Below the pieces are notes generated by a model. It searched no databases and was not told where the DNA came from. It saw only the letters and a list, made by a program, of their open reading frames with translations. DNA of 64,000 nt, from the NCBI GenBank assembly GCA_965237875.1, contig CBDEGP010000002.1:62001-126000 (forward strand), in the 5' to 3' direction. Source of the DNA: DAOUJI01 sp965237875. GTDB lineage: Bacteria > Chloroflexota > Dehalococcoidia > Lucifugimonadales > JAGWBF01. Below, piece after piece: positions 43,203 to 51,029 of this stretch (within the stretch, counting starts at the first letter, position 1; each line of letters starts with the position of its first letter). The position numbers and the translations under genes are program-made.

Positions 43203-43949
43203 TTGCGGGTCTTAATCCTTTCGGACATACACGCTAACCTGGAGGCCCTCACCGCGGTGTTGGAGGACGCGGAGTCCCAAGGCCCTGTGGACGAGATATG
43301 GCGCCTTGGCGACACCGTGGGCTACGGCCCGGACCCTGTAGCCTGCATCGAGCTGGTGAAAAGCCTCCCTAACTTCACCGTGGCGGGGAACCACGACCTG
43401 GCGGCCATCGGCAGGGTGGACGTTAACAGCTTCAACAACAGCGCGCGTCTGGCCGCCCAATGGTCCGCGCGAAACATCGGACCCCCGGAAAAGAGGTTCC
43501 TTTCGTCCCTGCCGATTTCCATCAAGAGACTCGGTTTCACGATGGTCCACGGAACGCTCAGAGACCCCGTCATGGAGTACCTGATAGACGCAGAGTCCGC
43601 CGCCGAAACCTTCCGTCGGATGGAAACTCCATACTGCGTCGTGGGCCACTCCCACATTCCCTTCCTGTGCCGTCCGGAGTCAACCGACGGCGGGAAGGTC
43701 GAGCCTCGGTTCTCCCAGTTCCCCGAAGGGCAGACCGTGCCCCTCGAACAGGGTCCGGTGATAATCAACCCGGGAAGCGTCGGGCAGCCCAGGGACAGCG
43801 ACCCCAGGGCGAGCTACGTTGTCTACGACTCGGAGGCAGGGACCGTTCAGTGGTGCAGAGTGGAGTACGACATAGCTCGCACCCAGGCGAAAATCCGCGC
43901 TGCCGGGCTGCCGGAACCCCTGGCCCGCCGGTTGGAACAGGGTCTTTGA
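43203..43949 (+). CDS. metallophosphoesterase (YfcE/diadenosine tetraphosphatase-like)
   Basis: The 248-aa calcineurin-like phosphoesterase has metal motifs in order: SDIHANLEAL, LGDTVGYGPDP, GNHDLA, then VVGHSHIPF and a terminal INPGSVGQPRD. It starts with TTG at 43203; no better in-frame start was found. Such enzymes act on phosphodiesters or dinucleotides in the cytosol. It lies divergent to thiL across a 166-bp gap and just ahead of tRNA-Lys. Confidence 0.88.
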   Translation: MRVLILSDIHANLEALTAVLEDAESQGPVDEIWRLGDTVGYGPDPVACIELVKSLPNFTVAGNHDLAAIGRVDVNSFNNSARLAAQWSARNIGPPEKRFLSSLPISIKRLGFTMVHGTLRDPVMEYLIDAESAAETFRRMETPYCVVGHSHIPFLCRPESTDGGKVEPRFSQFPEGQTVPLEQGPVIINPGSVGQPRDSDPRASYVVYDSEAGTVQWCRVEYDIARTQAKIRAAGLPEPLARRLEQGL

Positions 43950-44033
43950 GCCAAACTCCAACGGCTTGAAACTTCCCGCGCGAATGCGAGCCGGGTTTCC
44001 CTTGAAGGCGCGTTGCAACGCGCAGAGTTCCCA

Positions 44034-44063
44034 TTGACCCAAGACTTGGGCCGTCCATATAAT
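44034..44063 (+). promoter_or_regulatory. promoter of tRNA-Lys
   Basis: TTGACC (44034-44039), an 18-bp spacer and TATAAT (44058-44063) place a start point about 5-7 bp before the tRNA 5' end at 44075. Confidence 0.75.
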
Positions 44064-44074
44064 TGCTTGGACGC

Positions 44075-44150
44075 GGCCCGCTAGCTCAATTGGTAGAGCA
44101 ACGGACTCTTAATCCGTAGGTTCTCGGTTCGACCCCGAGGCGGGTCACCA
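44075..44150 (+). tRNA. tRNA-Lys (anticodon CUU)
   Basis: The 76-nt cloverleaf includes an encoded CCA. The acceptor stem pairs GGCCCGC with GCGGGTC. The anticodon loop CTCTTAA sits between ACGGA and TCCGT and gives CUU. The T arm CTCGGTTCGACCCCGAG is intact. It has its own promoter and terminator. Confidence 0.97.
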
Positions 44151-44166
44151 TAAGACGACCACACGA

Positions 44167-44200
44167 AAGCCCCTTGCATGACCGGGCAAGGGGCTTTTCT
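44167..44200 (+). terminator. Rho-independent terminator after tRNA-Lys
   Basis: The stem AAGCCCCTTGC (44167-44177) pairs with GCAAGGGGCTT (44186-44196) over an 8-nt loop, then TTTTCT. It also lies at the 3' end of the convergent cyclase gene and could serve both directions. Confidence 0.85.
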
Positions 44201-44219
44201 CATGGCCGTTCCGTGCCTC

Positions 44220-45146
44220 CTAGAACATGGCGATGGGATTGACCGGGGACCCAGTGCCTCCCGCCGTCTTGAGAGGGGCGATTATCAGCATGAACTCGTT
44301 GCGCTGCTCGTCTACGCAGGCTTGGGAGAGGGGCTTCAAGTCGGCGTTGTCCAGGAGGGCCAGGCCGAAGGACGATATCACCGCGTGGATTGTCCTGGGC
44401 AGTTCGTAGCCGGTGGGCATCAAGTCCATCATGTCCCATCCGAGGACCGCCACGTCGTTCTCCCTGATGAAAGGAATGCATGAAGCGTGAAGCCCCGGCC
44501 GTGAGGCGGCGCCTGTAGTCCCCCACGGCCTGCCCGGGTGGGCCTCGTCGTACGCCTCCCTGCCGCTGTAGACCACAATGGCGTCACCCGGCTCCAGGCT
44601 CGAACCCTGTGCGTTGACGATCTCTTCCAGCTCCCAACCGTGGACGGGTTTGTCCTGGGTAACGTAAGGTTCTCCCCGGTGGCGGGGAATGTCCAGGAAG
44701 ACTCCCCTGGTAATGATGCCGTCGCCCCAGGCGTCCACGGCTCCGAAATTGGCGCCCTCGTAGGTGACCTCCTTGTCCGGGTCTTTGCCGTTCCACATTC
44801 CGTCCCGGTCCCAGACGTGGCAGAGGGCGTCCAGGTGCGTCGCTGCCGTACCGTGGTAGAAGACGCCTATGTAGTCTTGGCAGCCGCCTGCGCCGTACTC
44901 CCGCTCCCGCTTTCGCATCCAGTGGTTGGCGGGCATGGGGTTTTCGGGATTCGGCGTCTTGGGAATGTACCTGCTGAGGGACACCTTTCGTCCCTTCCGC
45001 ACCAGCTGCGCCGCCGCCGCGCACTTCTCCGGCGTTATCAGATTGACCGCTCCGACCTGGTCATCGTCGCCCCAGCGGCCCCAGTTCCTTCTGTCCCTCA
45101 AGTAGGCGGCTACTTCTTCCTTCGTGGGTAGAGGCATCTCAGACAT
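44220..45146 (-). CDS. cyclase-family (kynurenine-formamidase-like) hydrolase
   Basis: This is a 308-aa protein of the PF04199 cyclase family, whose members hydrolyse amides or cyclic compounds with a divalent metal. The metal motif, usually H-x-G-T-H-x-D-x-P-x-H, appears as HGTAATHLDALCHVW. The N-terminus YLRDRRNWGRWGDDDQVGAVNLITP is nearly identical to the paralog at 57790. Lone gene; substrate unknown. Confidence 0.85.
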   Translation of the reverse strand: MSEMPLPTKEEVAAYLRDRRNWGRWGDDDQVGAVNLITPEKCAAAAQLVRKGRKVSLSRYIPKTPNPENPMPANHWMRKREREYGAGGCQDYIGVFYHGTAATHLDALCHVWDRDGMWNGKDPDKEVTYEGANFGAVDAWGDGIITRGVFLDIPRHRGEPYVTQDKPVHGWELEEIVNAQGSSLEPGDAIVVYSGREAYDEAHPGRPWGTTGAASRPGLHASCIPFIRENDVAVLGWDMMDLMPTGYELPRTIHAVISSFGLALLDNADLKPLSQACVDEQRNEFMLIIAPLKTAGGTGSPVNPIAMF

Positions 45147-45252
45147 ACAGCGCTCCCTTCCGGATGATTCACCAACGTTGGGTCGAGTCCTCGGAGACCT
45201 TGTTCAGGACACATGATATAGACATGCGCCGACTGCGCCAAGCGTCTGCGGC

Positions 45253-45258
45253 TATAAT
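45253..45258 (+). promoter_or_regulatory. possible -10 element before the VOC gene
   Basis: TATAAT in the context GGCTATAATAG is the same 11-mer as upstream of gcvPA. It lies 40 bp before the ATG at 45299. No clear -35. Confidence 0.35.
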
Positions 45259-45298
45259 AGACGAGTTGGAGACCGGAAACGTCGGAGGGGAGTGAGCT

Positions 45299-45745
45299 AT
45301 GGAGGCGACCAGCGTTACACACATCGGCATCTGCGTGCGGGATATGGACAGGTCCCTGGCCTTCTACCGCGACATACTGGGCATGACGGTGTTGGGAGAC
45401 AGGGACACCGACCCGGGGGAAAGCGGTCGGATGAGCAATTACAAGCATCCCCGCAGAACACGCAGGTGGGCGAGCTTGAGCTACGGCGAGGGGGCCAGCC
45501 CGACCCTGACTCTGACCAGCCACCCGGGTGAAGAGCCGGATGGGACGCCTATCCTGCTGGACCAGGTGGGCATCCACCACGTCTCCTTTGGAGTGAAGGA
45601 CGTGAAGGCTTTGGCGGAGGAGCTTATCTCCAAGGGAGTGGAGCTTGGCGGACGGATGGAGGACTTCACGGACGCGGATGGACGGGTGAAGAGCATCTAC
45701 GTACGGGACCCCGACGGCATACTGGTCCAGTTCAACGTCCCCTAG
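45299..45745 (+). CDS. VOC-family protein
   Basis: This 148-aa glyoxalase/dioxygenase-fold protein has THIGICVRDMDRSLAFYRDILGM in the first module and GIHHVSFGVKDVKALAEEL plus VRDPDGILVQFNVP in the second. His (THIG), His (HHVSF) and a C-terminal Gln (ILVQF) occupy the usual metal positions, the last being Gln rather than Glu. GGAGGGG precedes the ATG. A lactoylglutathione-lyase-like or resistance function is possible; not determined. Confidence 0.85.
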   Translation: MEATSVTHIGICVRDMDRSLAFYRDILGMTVLGDRDTDPGESGRMSNYKHPRRTRRWASLSYGEGASPTLTLTSHPGEEPDGTPILLDQVGIHHVSFGVKDVKALAEELISKGVELGGRMEDFTDADGRVKSIYVRDPDGILVQFNVP

Positions 45746-45768
45746 CTGTCGTGCGTGGGTCTGAGACC

Positions 45769-45870
45769 TTTGCGTAACCCCCTCTCCCTCTGGGAGAGGG
45801 ATGGGGTGAGGGCGTTCCCCAGCTTCGGGCAAGGCCCTGGATTCCGGCCTCCGCCGGAATGACGGAGGTT
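45769..45870. repeat. intergenic palindromic repeats (two types)
   Basis: Type 1: GACCTTTGC(G/A)TAACC followed by CCCTCTCCC(T)CTGGGAGAGGG and ATGGGGTGAGGG (45769-45812). It recurs inverted at 55465-55514 with near identity. Type 2: ATTCCGGC-CTCC-GCCGGAAT (45841-45860) preceded by CCCTGG. Both can form hairpins and may end transcription of the convergent neighbours. Confidence 0.75.
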
Positions 45871-45896
45871 ATGCAAAGGTTTCGGGCCGGCCAAGG

Positions 45897-46874
45897 CTAG
45901 GGTGTGAGCATGAGCTTGCCGGTGGACTTGCGGCCCTCCAGGAGTTCGTGGGCTTGGGAGGCTTCCGAGAGCGGGAAGGTCCCGGTGATGCTCAGCTTGA
46001 GCTTGCCCGAGGCTATCCAGTCGTACACCTCGTTTGAACGCCAGAGAAGCTCCTCCCTGTCTGCCGTATAGTCGTTCAGGCTGGCGCGGGTCACGAAGAG
46101 GGAGCCTTTGGCTCCAAGCTCCGCCGTGTCCACCAGAGGTATCGGCCCGCTGGTCTGGCCGTACAGCACCAGATACCCCCGCCGCGCCAGGCTGTTCAGG
46201 CTCTTCTGGAATGTGTCCTTGCCCACCGCGTCGTAGACTGCCTTGACGCCCGTCCCGCCGGTCTCCCTCTTTATGGCCTCCTCGAAGTCCTCTTCCGTAT
46301 AGATGATGGCGTGGTCGGCCCCGGCCTCTTTGGCGATGCGGGCCTTCTCCTCGGTGGAAACGGTGACGTATACGTAAGCCTCAGCCATCTTTGCCATCTG
46401 CACCAACATCAGGCCGGTGCCCCCGGCGCCAGCATGGACCAATATCGGGTCTCCGGGATTCAACGGACACGTGGAGAAGGCCAGGTAGTGGGCCGTCTGA
46501 CCTCCGCTGCATGCCCCCGCTCCTATCTCCGGGCCCAACTCCTCGGGCACAGGCACACATAGACGCGCGGGCACCGCCACACGTTCGGCGTAGGAGCCCG
46601 TGACGCCTCTGTAGGCCACGAGGTCGCCAGGCTTAATGTCGGTGACTCCGTCGCCGATTTCCAAGACCACTCCCGCCGCTTCCCGTCCCAATGTCAAGGG
46701 CATCTCGTCGGCGGTGTGGGACCCCTCGCCCTTCCGTATGAGGATGTCGTTGTAGTTGACGCCTATAGCTTTAACGTCGATGAGTACCTGCCCCGGCCCC
46801 AGCACAGGTTCGGGGACATCCTCGTAGGTCAAGACCTCCGGCCCGCCCATTCTGTGTATGCGAACTGCCTTCAT
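45897..46874 (-). CDS. quinone oxidoreductase-like MDR protein
   Basis: This 325-aa zinc-free medium-chain dehydrogenase/reductase is NADPH-dependent. N-terminus MKAVRIHRMGGPEVLTYEDVPEP, GVNYNDILIRKG, and the cofactor-binding region LVHAGAGGTGLMLVQMAK are typical of QorA/zeta-crystallin. No Cys zinc ligands are present. It probably reduces quinones or enones. Stand-alone gene. Confidence 0.9.
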   Translation of the reverse strand: MKAVRIHRMGGPEVLTYEDVPEPVLGPGQVLIDVKAIGVNYNDILIRKGEGSHTADEMPLTLGREAAGVVLEIGDGVTDIKPGDLVAYRGVTGSYAERVAVPARLCVPVPEELGPEIGAGACSGGQTAHYLAFSTCPLNPGDPILVHAGAGGTGLMLVQMAKMAEAYVYVTVSTEEKARIAKEAGADHAIIYTEEDFEEAIKRETGGTGVKAVYDAVGKDTFQKSLNSLARRGYLVLYGQTSGPIPLVDTAELGAKGSLFVTRASLNDYTADREELLWRSNEVYDWIASGKLKLSITGTFPLSEASQAHELLEGRKSTGKLMLTP

Positions 46875-46919
46875 AGCCCACCTGCCCTTAGATTATTTCG
46901 ATGAACGGTTGATTCACTC

Positions 46920-47084
46920 CTACAAGGGTTTGCCGTGACACTTCTTGAACTTGCTCCCGCTGCCGCAAGGACACTTCGCGTTCCGGCCCACTTTGCCATG
47001 AGTACGGGATATGAGCTTACGCTCCGAGCAGTCCTGGCAGGTGCAGGCAGGGGGATGTTCCGATGTCCAATTGGGACGCACCAT
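46920..47084 (-). CDS. 54-aa SEC-C zinc-knuckle protein
   Basis: A small protein starts at the ATG at 47084 with GGAAG upstream. It has two cysteine clusters: CTCQDCSER (residues 14-22) and the SEC-C motif CPCGSGSKFKKCHG (38-51), which binds zinc in SecA tails and many small proteins. The spacing MVRPNWTSEHPPACTC...VGRNAKCPCGSG is compact and well formed, so it is a real gene despite its size. A role in protein binding or translation is a guess from the motif. Confidence 0.75.
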   Translation of the reverse strand: MVRPNWTSEHPPACTCQDCSERKLISRTHGKVGRNAKCPCGSGSKFKKCHGKPL

Positions 47085-47257
47085 GTGTCTTACGCTTCCT
47101 TGCTCAGGTTTCGCCGACTATTATACGACGGTCAGGCGGTGGATGCATGCAGCCGCTCAACTCGCCCTTGCCCCCAAAGGCGCCTTTGCCAAGGAAGGAC
47201 GGCGTCGCGTAGCATAGAGAACGCAATCGAGAATCCCTCAAGGGGAAAGGAGCGGAC

Positions 47258-47656
47258 ATGATAATAAAGATACAACATGCCGGGTACATGGTCCCTGACC
47301 TCGACGAGGCCGTCGAGTGGTACGTGAACACCCTTGGAGGCAAGTACTGGAAGGGAGGCGAAACGGAGACAAGCAAGATTGCCTTTGTCAGATTTGGAGA
47401 CGCAGAAGTGGAGCTTATCGAACCCGGCGACAAATCGGAGTTGGGCGGCAGCGCCGGCCCGGTGCACCACCACATGGGTTACGTCGTGGACGATTTGGAC
47501 GGCGCCGTGGAAGAGCTTAAGAAGCAGGGGTTCCGTTTTCGGAGCGATGCTCCGGTAGTGAACATCGCAGGCTATCGCCTGATTCACTTCGACCCGGAGA
47601 CTACGGGCGGGATTCGCATCCACCTGACTGAGGAGAGTTCTTTAGGTTGGGACTAG
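47258..47656 (+). CDS. VOC-family protein, methylmalonyl-CoA epimerase-like
   Basis: This 132-aa protein has the two-module fold: KIQHAGYMVPDLDEAVEWYVNTLGG, FGDAEVELIEPG, HHHMGYVVDDLDGAVEELKKQG and a final FDPETTGGIRIHL. The arrangement of His in IQHAGY, Glu in VELIEP and His in HHHMGY matches epimerases of this family, but the last ligand (Glu in epimerase) is His in RIHL. AAAGGAG precedes the ATG. The exact reaction is uncertain. Confidence 0.8.
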   Translation: MIIKIQHAGYMVPDLDEAVEWYVNTLGGKYWKGGETETSKIAFVRFGDAEVELIEPGDKSELGGSAGPVHHHMGYVVDDLDGAVEELKKQGFRFRSDAPVVNIAGYRLIHFDPETTGGIRIHLTEESSLGWD

Positions 47657-47736
47657 GGGGCCGGATGGCTGGGCGTGTTCACATTAAAGCCCGGCGCCGA
47701 AACCTCCAAACCTGCCATTCCGAACGCACCTAACCC

Positions 47737-47896
47737 GTCATTCCGAACGCAGTGAGGAATCTGAAGACGTTGCTCGGAGTCATGCAGCAATCTGACTGAC
47801 AGACCCTTCATGCAGGCCGTTGCGTTTCTGGCTATCCTGGTTTGAGGGCGAGGACTTTAGGTTCCTCACTGCGCTGCGCTCCCTTCGGAACGACAT
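47737..47896. repeat. MITE-like element A with GTCATTCCGAACG ends
   Basis: GTCATTCCGAACGCAGTGAG (from 47737) faces an inverted relative (CTCACTGCG...TTCGGAACGACAT) ending at 47896, giving a 160-bp unit with long imperfect terminal inverted repeats. No ORF inside. Compare 49032-49192. Confidence 0.65.
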
Positions 47897-47909
47897 TTGA
47901 GGAGGGCGG

Positions 47910-48866
47910 CTAACCGCCCCGGAGCCACGGGTATATTATCGGCTCCTCGTTCTGGCGCGGAGACGGGTTGGAAAGCCCGGACAGAAGCTGGGATGGAAAT
48001 ATCCGGTCCAGTTCCTCCTGGCTCCAGCGGCCGCCGGAGTTGTAGAGCATCTTCGACGGCTTCCAAGGTTGGTATACTCCGAACCGCCCGTTTCCGGCGA
48101 CGAAAACCTGGCCGTTGATGTTTTCGGACACGTCCCTGGAAAGATAGACCGTCATGGGGGCCACGTCAGCGGGGTCCGCCGTGGACCCCTGCGCAGGGTT
48201 GCTCCCGTGGGGAGAGCTGAGCCGGTACCCGGAGTTGGTGCGCCAGGCGACTCCGGCATCGGTGATGCGGGTCGCGCCCGAGGGGCAGACGGCGTTGACG
48301 CGGATGCCGTAGGGGCCAAGCTCCAGGCTGGCCGTGAGAGTCAGGCCCAGGATGCCGGCCTTGGCGGCGCTGTAGCCCAGCACGGTTGCACCTCCGTCAA
48401 TGCCCATCGTTGAGGCTATGTTGATGATGCTTCCGGACCTTTGCTCCATCATGTGGGGCGCCGCCGCCTTGATGGTGGCGAAATGGCCCTTGAGATGGGT
48501 CCTGACCACCAGATCGAAGTCGTCCTCAGACATGTCCCAAAGCATATTGTGGCGAATGATTCCGGCGTTGTTCACCAACGAGTCGATGCGCCCGAAGGAC
48601 GATATGGCCGCATCTATGATTCTCTGAGCCCCGTCCATCGTGCCCACATCGTCATAGTTGGCGACAGCCTCTCCTCCACGTTCCCGGATCATGGAGACTG
48701 TCCGGTCAGCCAGGGCGATGTCCGACCCCTCGCCCCGGGTGGTCCCACCCAGGTCGTTGACAACCACTTTGGCTCCCTCGTCAGCCATCGCTATGGCTAT
48801 AGCCTGTCCGATTCCACTCCCTGATCCCGTCACGATGACTGCCTTGCCTTGCAGGTGGGCTGCCAT
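47910..48866 (-). CDS. short-chain dehydrogenase/reductase
   Basis: This 318-aa NAD(P)-dependent oxidoreductase has the cofactor motif TGSGSGIG near residue 14, NNAG (residues 93-96), the catalytic Ser in INIASTMG and Tyr-x3-Lys in YSAAKAG. A C-terminal extension of about 60 residues beyond the core is unusual (GRFGVYQPWKPSKML...). The substrate is unknown; family members act on hydroxyacyl-CoA or steroids. It sits between two MITE-like elements. Confidence 0.88.
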   Translation of the reverse strand: MAAHLQGKAVIVTGSGSGIGQAIAIAMADEGAKVVVNDLGGTTRGEGSDIALADRTVSMIRERGGEAVANYDDVGTMDGAQRIIDAAISSFGRIDSLVNNAGIIRHNMLWDMSEDDFDLVVRTHLKGHFATIKAAAPHMMEQRSGSIINIASTMGIDGGATVLGYSAAKAGILGLTLTASLELGPYGIRVNAVCPSGATRITDAGVAWRTNSGYRLSSPHGSNPAQGSTADPADVAPMTVYLSRDVSENINGQVFVAGNGRFGVYQPWKPSKMLYNSGGRWSQEELDRIFPSQLLSGLSNPSPRQNEEPIIYPWLRGG

Positions 48867-49031
48867 AGCCTCCTCCTGATTCCTGACCGAGTTCCGATTC
48901 CCGCCGCACGGGATGCCGACAGCGTTTCAGAGATTCTATGGCGGAGACAGGAGATGGGCAAGCCCGACCGGCACAGCCCACCCGAATCCACCACCGAACA
49001 TGCGTGGGAGGTTGTTAAGCGCCCCGGCAGT

Positions 49032-49192
49032 GTCATTCCGAACGGAGCGGGGCGCAGTGAGGAATCTGAACTCCATGTCCTCAAACCCGGGCCGTTGGCA
49101 ATACAACCCCGTGCAATGGAAGGACTTGTCCCTGGAATTGTGCGGTGACTCTGAACAATCTCCTAAGATTCCTCACTGCGTTTCGGAATGAC
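49032..49192. repeat. MITE-like element B with GTCATTCCGAACG ends
   Basis: GTCATTCCGAACGGAGCGG and GCAGTGAGGAATCTGAA at the left face an inverted AGATTCCTCACTGCG / TTTCGGAATGAC at the right. Length 161 bp, almost equal to element A, while the interiors differ. Confidence 0.6.
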
Positions 49193-49297
49193 AATTGGCG
49201 GGGCGTGTTGGCATGACGCTGTGGGTTGGAATGGCAGTGTGTGTCGGAATGGCATGATGCGTATATTAGGCGGTGGATTTGGGGGTCTGGTGTACAG

Positions 49298-49326
49298 TTG
49301 ACCGACGGGTTCGGGGAATTTATACT
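49298..49326 (+). promoter_or_regulatory. sigma70-type promoter of the ABM-like gene
   Basis: TTGACC (49298-49303), a 17-bp spacer and TATACT (49321-49326) lie about 80 bp before the start at 49407. The remainder of 49193-49406 has no gene. Confidence 0.65.
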
Positions 49327-49406
49327 TCGCCCGTTCGGTCCGCCCACGTCAATTAAGGCTCCCAATGCGAGCAAGCAATAGGGCTGAGGCCAAGAGGTAA
49401 GAAGCA

Positions 49407-49736
49407 ATGGTTGAGTTGGTGAAGGGGAACGTCGCCGCAATATTCATGGCACAGGCTAAGTCGAAGACCGAGGCCGAATGGGAGAAGGACGTTGAGGGCG
49501 TCTGGGATGAAGCTGTGGAAATCCTGAAGAGCAACAGGGGTTTCAAAGGTCTGCTGGCCCTGTGGAACCATGGGAACACCGGCGAAGTGTGCATCATAGG
49601 TCTGTGGGAGGATATAGAGACCAGGTTGAATTACGAAGCGACCACTGCACAGGCAGTACGGGACCTGTTCAACGCGATCTTCGAGGCCGTGCCGAACCGC
49701 CCGAGATTCGTCGTGTCGGGAAGCTACACCCAGTAG
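49407..49736 (+). CDS. small ABM-like dimeric-barrel protein
   Basis: The 109-aa protein is predicted to adopt a ferredoxin-like alpha/beta barrel: KGNVAAIFMAQAKSKTEAEWEKD, then a long helix, GFKGLLALWN and EVCIIGLWEDIETRLNYEAT, as in antibiotic biosynthesis monooxygenase (ABM) relatives. The two strands with GFKGLLALW and CIIGLW suggest the usual dimer. No catalytic residues are assigned. It has its own promoter and lies before tRNA-Leu. Confidence 0.65.
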   Translation: MVELVKGNVAAIFMAQAKSKTEAEWEKDVEGVWDEAVEILKSNRGFKGLLALWNHGNTGEVCIIGLWEDIETRLNYEATTAQAVRDLFNAIFEAVPNRPRFVVSGSYTQ

Positions 49737-49861
49737 GGACTTACAGCGTATGGCAGGCTGCATCAACGTGTATTCTTTTGGCCTCAAACGGTTGTAGACA
49801 GCGCCCTTCTGTTGATATATGATATTATCCCACCAACTCTAGGGGAGAGTATCCTGAGCCG

Positions 49862-49946
49862 GGGGAAGTGTCGGAACTGGTAGACGAGCATGACTTAGGA
49901 TCATGTGCTGAAAGGCGTGGGAGTTCGAGTCTCCCCTTCCCCACCA
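49862..49946 (+). tRNA. tRNA-Leu (anticodon UAG)
   Basis: A class II tRNA with a long variable arm and encoded CCA. The acceptor stem GGGGAAG pairs with CTTCCCC, and the anticodon loop CTTAGGA between CATGA and TCATG gives UAG. The T arm (GGGAGTTCGAGTCTCCC) is complete. Confidence 0.96.
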
Positions 49947-50045
49947 CGCCTTAGATGCCGTGAAGTCACCGACTCACTCTACGCATCTTTTGTCTTAATA
50001 CGGTCTCGGCAATAGAGGAGGGACGCTATTCCAACTCTACTGGAA

Positions 50046-51005
50046 GTGAACGACCTCAAGACCTACTTCTACACCCAGGACGGTGTAGTAAAAGCTGTCG
50101 ATGGAGTGTCCTATGACCTGGAGGAGGGAGAGACTCTCGGCCTCGTTGGCGAAAGCGGATGCGGCAAAAGCGTAAGCGCGCTGTCGCTGATGCGGCTGAT
50201 TCCGGACCCTCCCGGAAAGACGGTTGCAGGCGAGGTCTCGTTTCAGGGACAGGACCTGCTCAAACTTTCCGACAGTGATATGAGACGTGTTCGGGGTAAG
50301 CAGATAGCAATGGTGTTCCAGGAGCCGATGACGTCTCTCAACCCAGTCTTGTCGGTGGAACGGCAGCTGACAGAAGCGTTAGAGCTCCACATGGGGATGA
50401 ACAAGCAGGCGGCCCGCCAAGAGGCGGTGCGGAGGCTGGACCAGGTAGGCATTCCTGACCCGGAAGGCCGCATCAAGCAATACCCCCACCAATTCAGCGG
50501 AGGCATGAGGCAGAGGGTCATGATCGCAATGGCCCTGAGCTGCAATCCCAAGCTGATTATCGCCGACGAGCCGACGACGGCTTTGGACGTCACCATCCAG
50601 GCCCAAATCCTGGAGTTGATGAAGGACTTGAGCAAGGAGTTCGGGGTTTCGCTTATCATCATCACCCACAACCTGGGGGTGGTGGCTAGGTACGCCGACC
50701 GCATGAACATAATGTATGCAGGGAAGATCATAGAGCGCGGAACGGCCACTGAAATATACGCAAACCCCAAGCATCCCTACACGGTGGGACTTCTGAACTC
50801 GGTGCCCAGGCTGGACTTGCCCAGGAAAGAAAAGCTGGACCCCATCGAAGGGCAGCCGCCGGACTTGATAAACCTGCCCCCGGGTTGCTCCTTCAGGGCC
50901 CGCTGCCGTTACGCCATAGACCAGTGCGCGGAAGAAATTCCGGGGCTGCTGCCTGTGGGCGGAGACGGCCATACGTCGGCTTGCTTCGTGGCGGACACCC
51001 TCTAA
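50046..51005 (+). CDS. oligopeptide/dipeptide ABC transporter ATPase (OppD/DppD-like)
   Basis: The 319-aa cytosolic ATPase of a peptide or nickel-type importer has Walker A GESGCGKS, signature SGGMRQRV, Walker B LIIADEPTTALDV and the C-terminal oligopeptide tail LPPGCSFRARCRYAIDQC. The coordinates use the first conventional start (GTG), but homologs have LLEVxDLKTYFYT. The frame upstream reads IPTLLEVNDLK from an ATT at 50028 with GGAGGG 5 nt ahead, so the true start may be ATT or CTG. It is paired with the next gene; permeases are not adjacent, although peptide permeases lie at 62.9-64 kb. Confidence 0.92.
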   Translation: MNDLKTYFYTQDGVVKAVDGVSYDLEEGETLGLVGESGCGKSVSALSLMRLIPDPPGKTVAGEVSFQGQDLLKLSDSDMRRVRGKQIAMVFQEPMTSLNPVLSVERQLTEALELHMGMNKQAARQEAVRRLDQVGIPDPEGRIKQYPHQFSGGMRQRVMIAMALSCNPKLIIADEPTTALDVTIQAQILELMKDLSKEFGVSLIIITHNLGVVARYADRMNIMYAGKIIERGTATEIYANPKHPYTVGLLNSVPRLDLPRKEKLDPIEGQPPDLINLPPGCSFRARCRYAIDQCAEEIPGLLPVGGDGHTSACFVADTL

Positions 51006-51029
51006 TCTGTGTAGAAGAGATGAGCAGCA

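Noticed and set aside
43037..43315. N-terminal extension of thiL
   Set aside because: It overlaps the divergent phosphoesterase start and lacks family residues; the start at 43036 fits ThiL.
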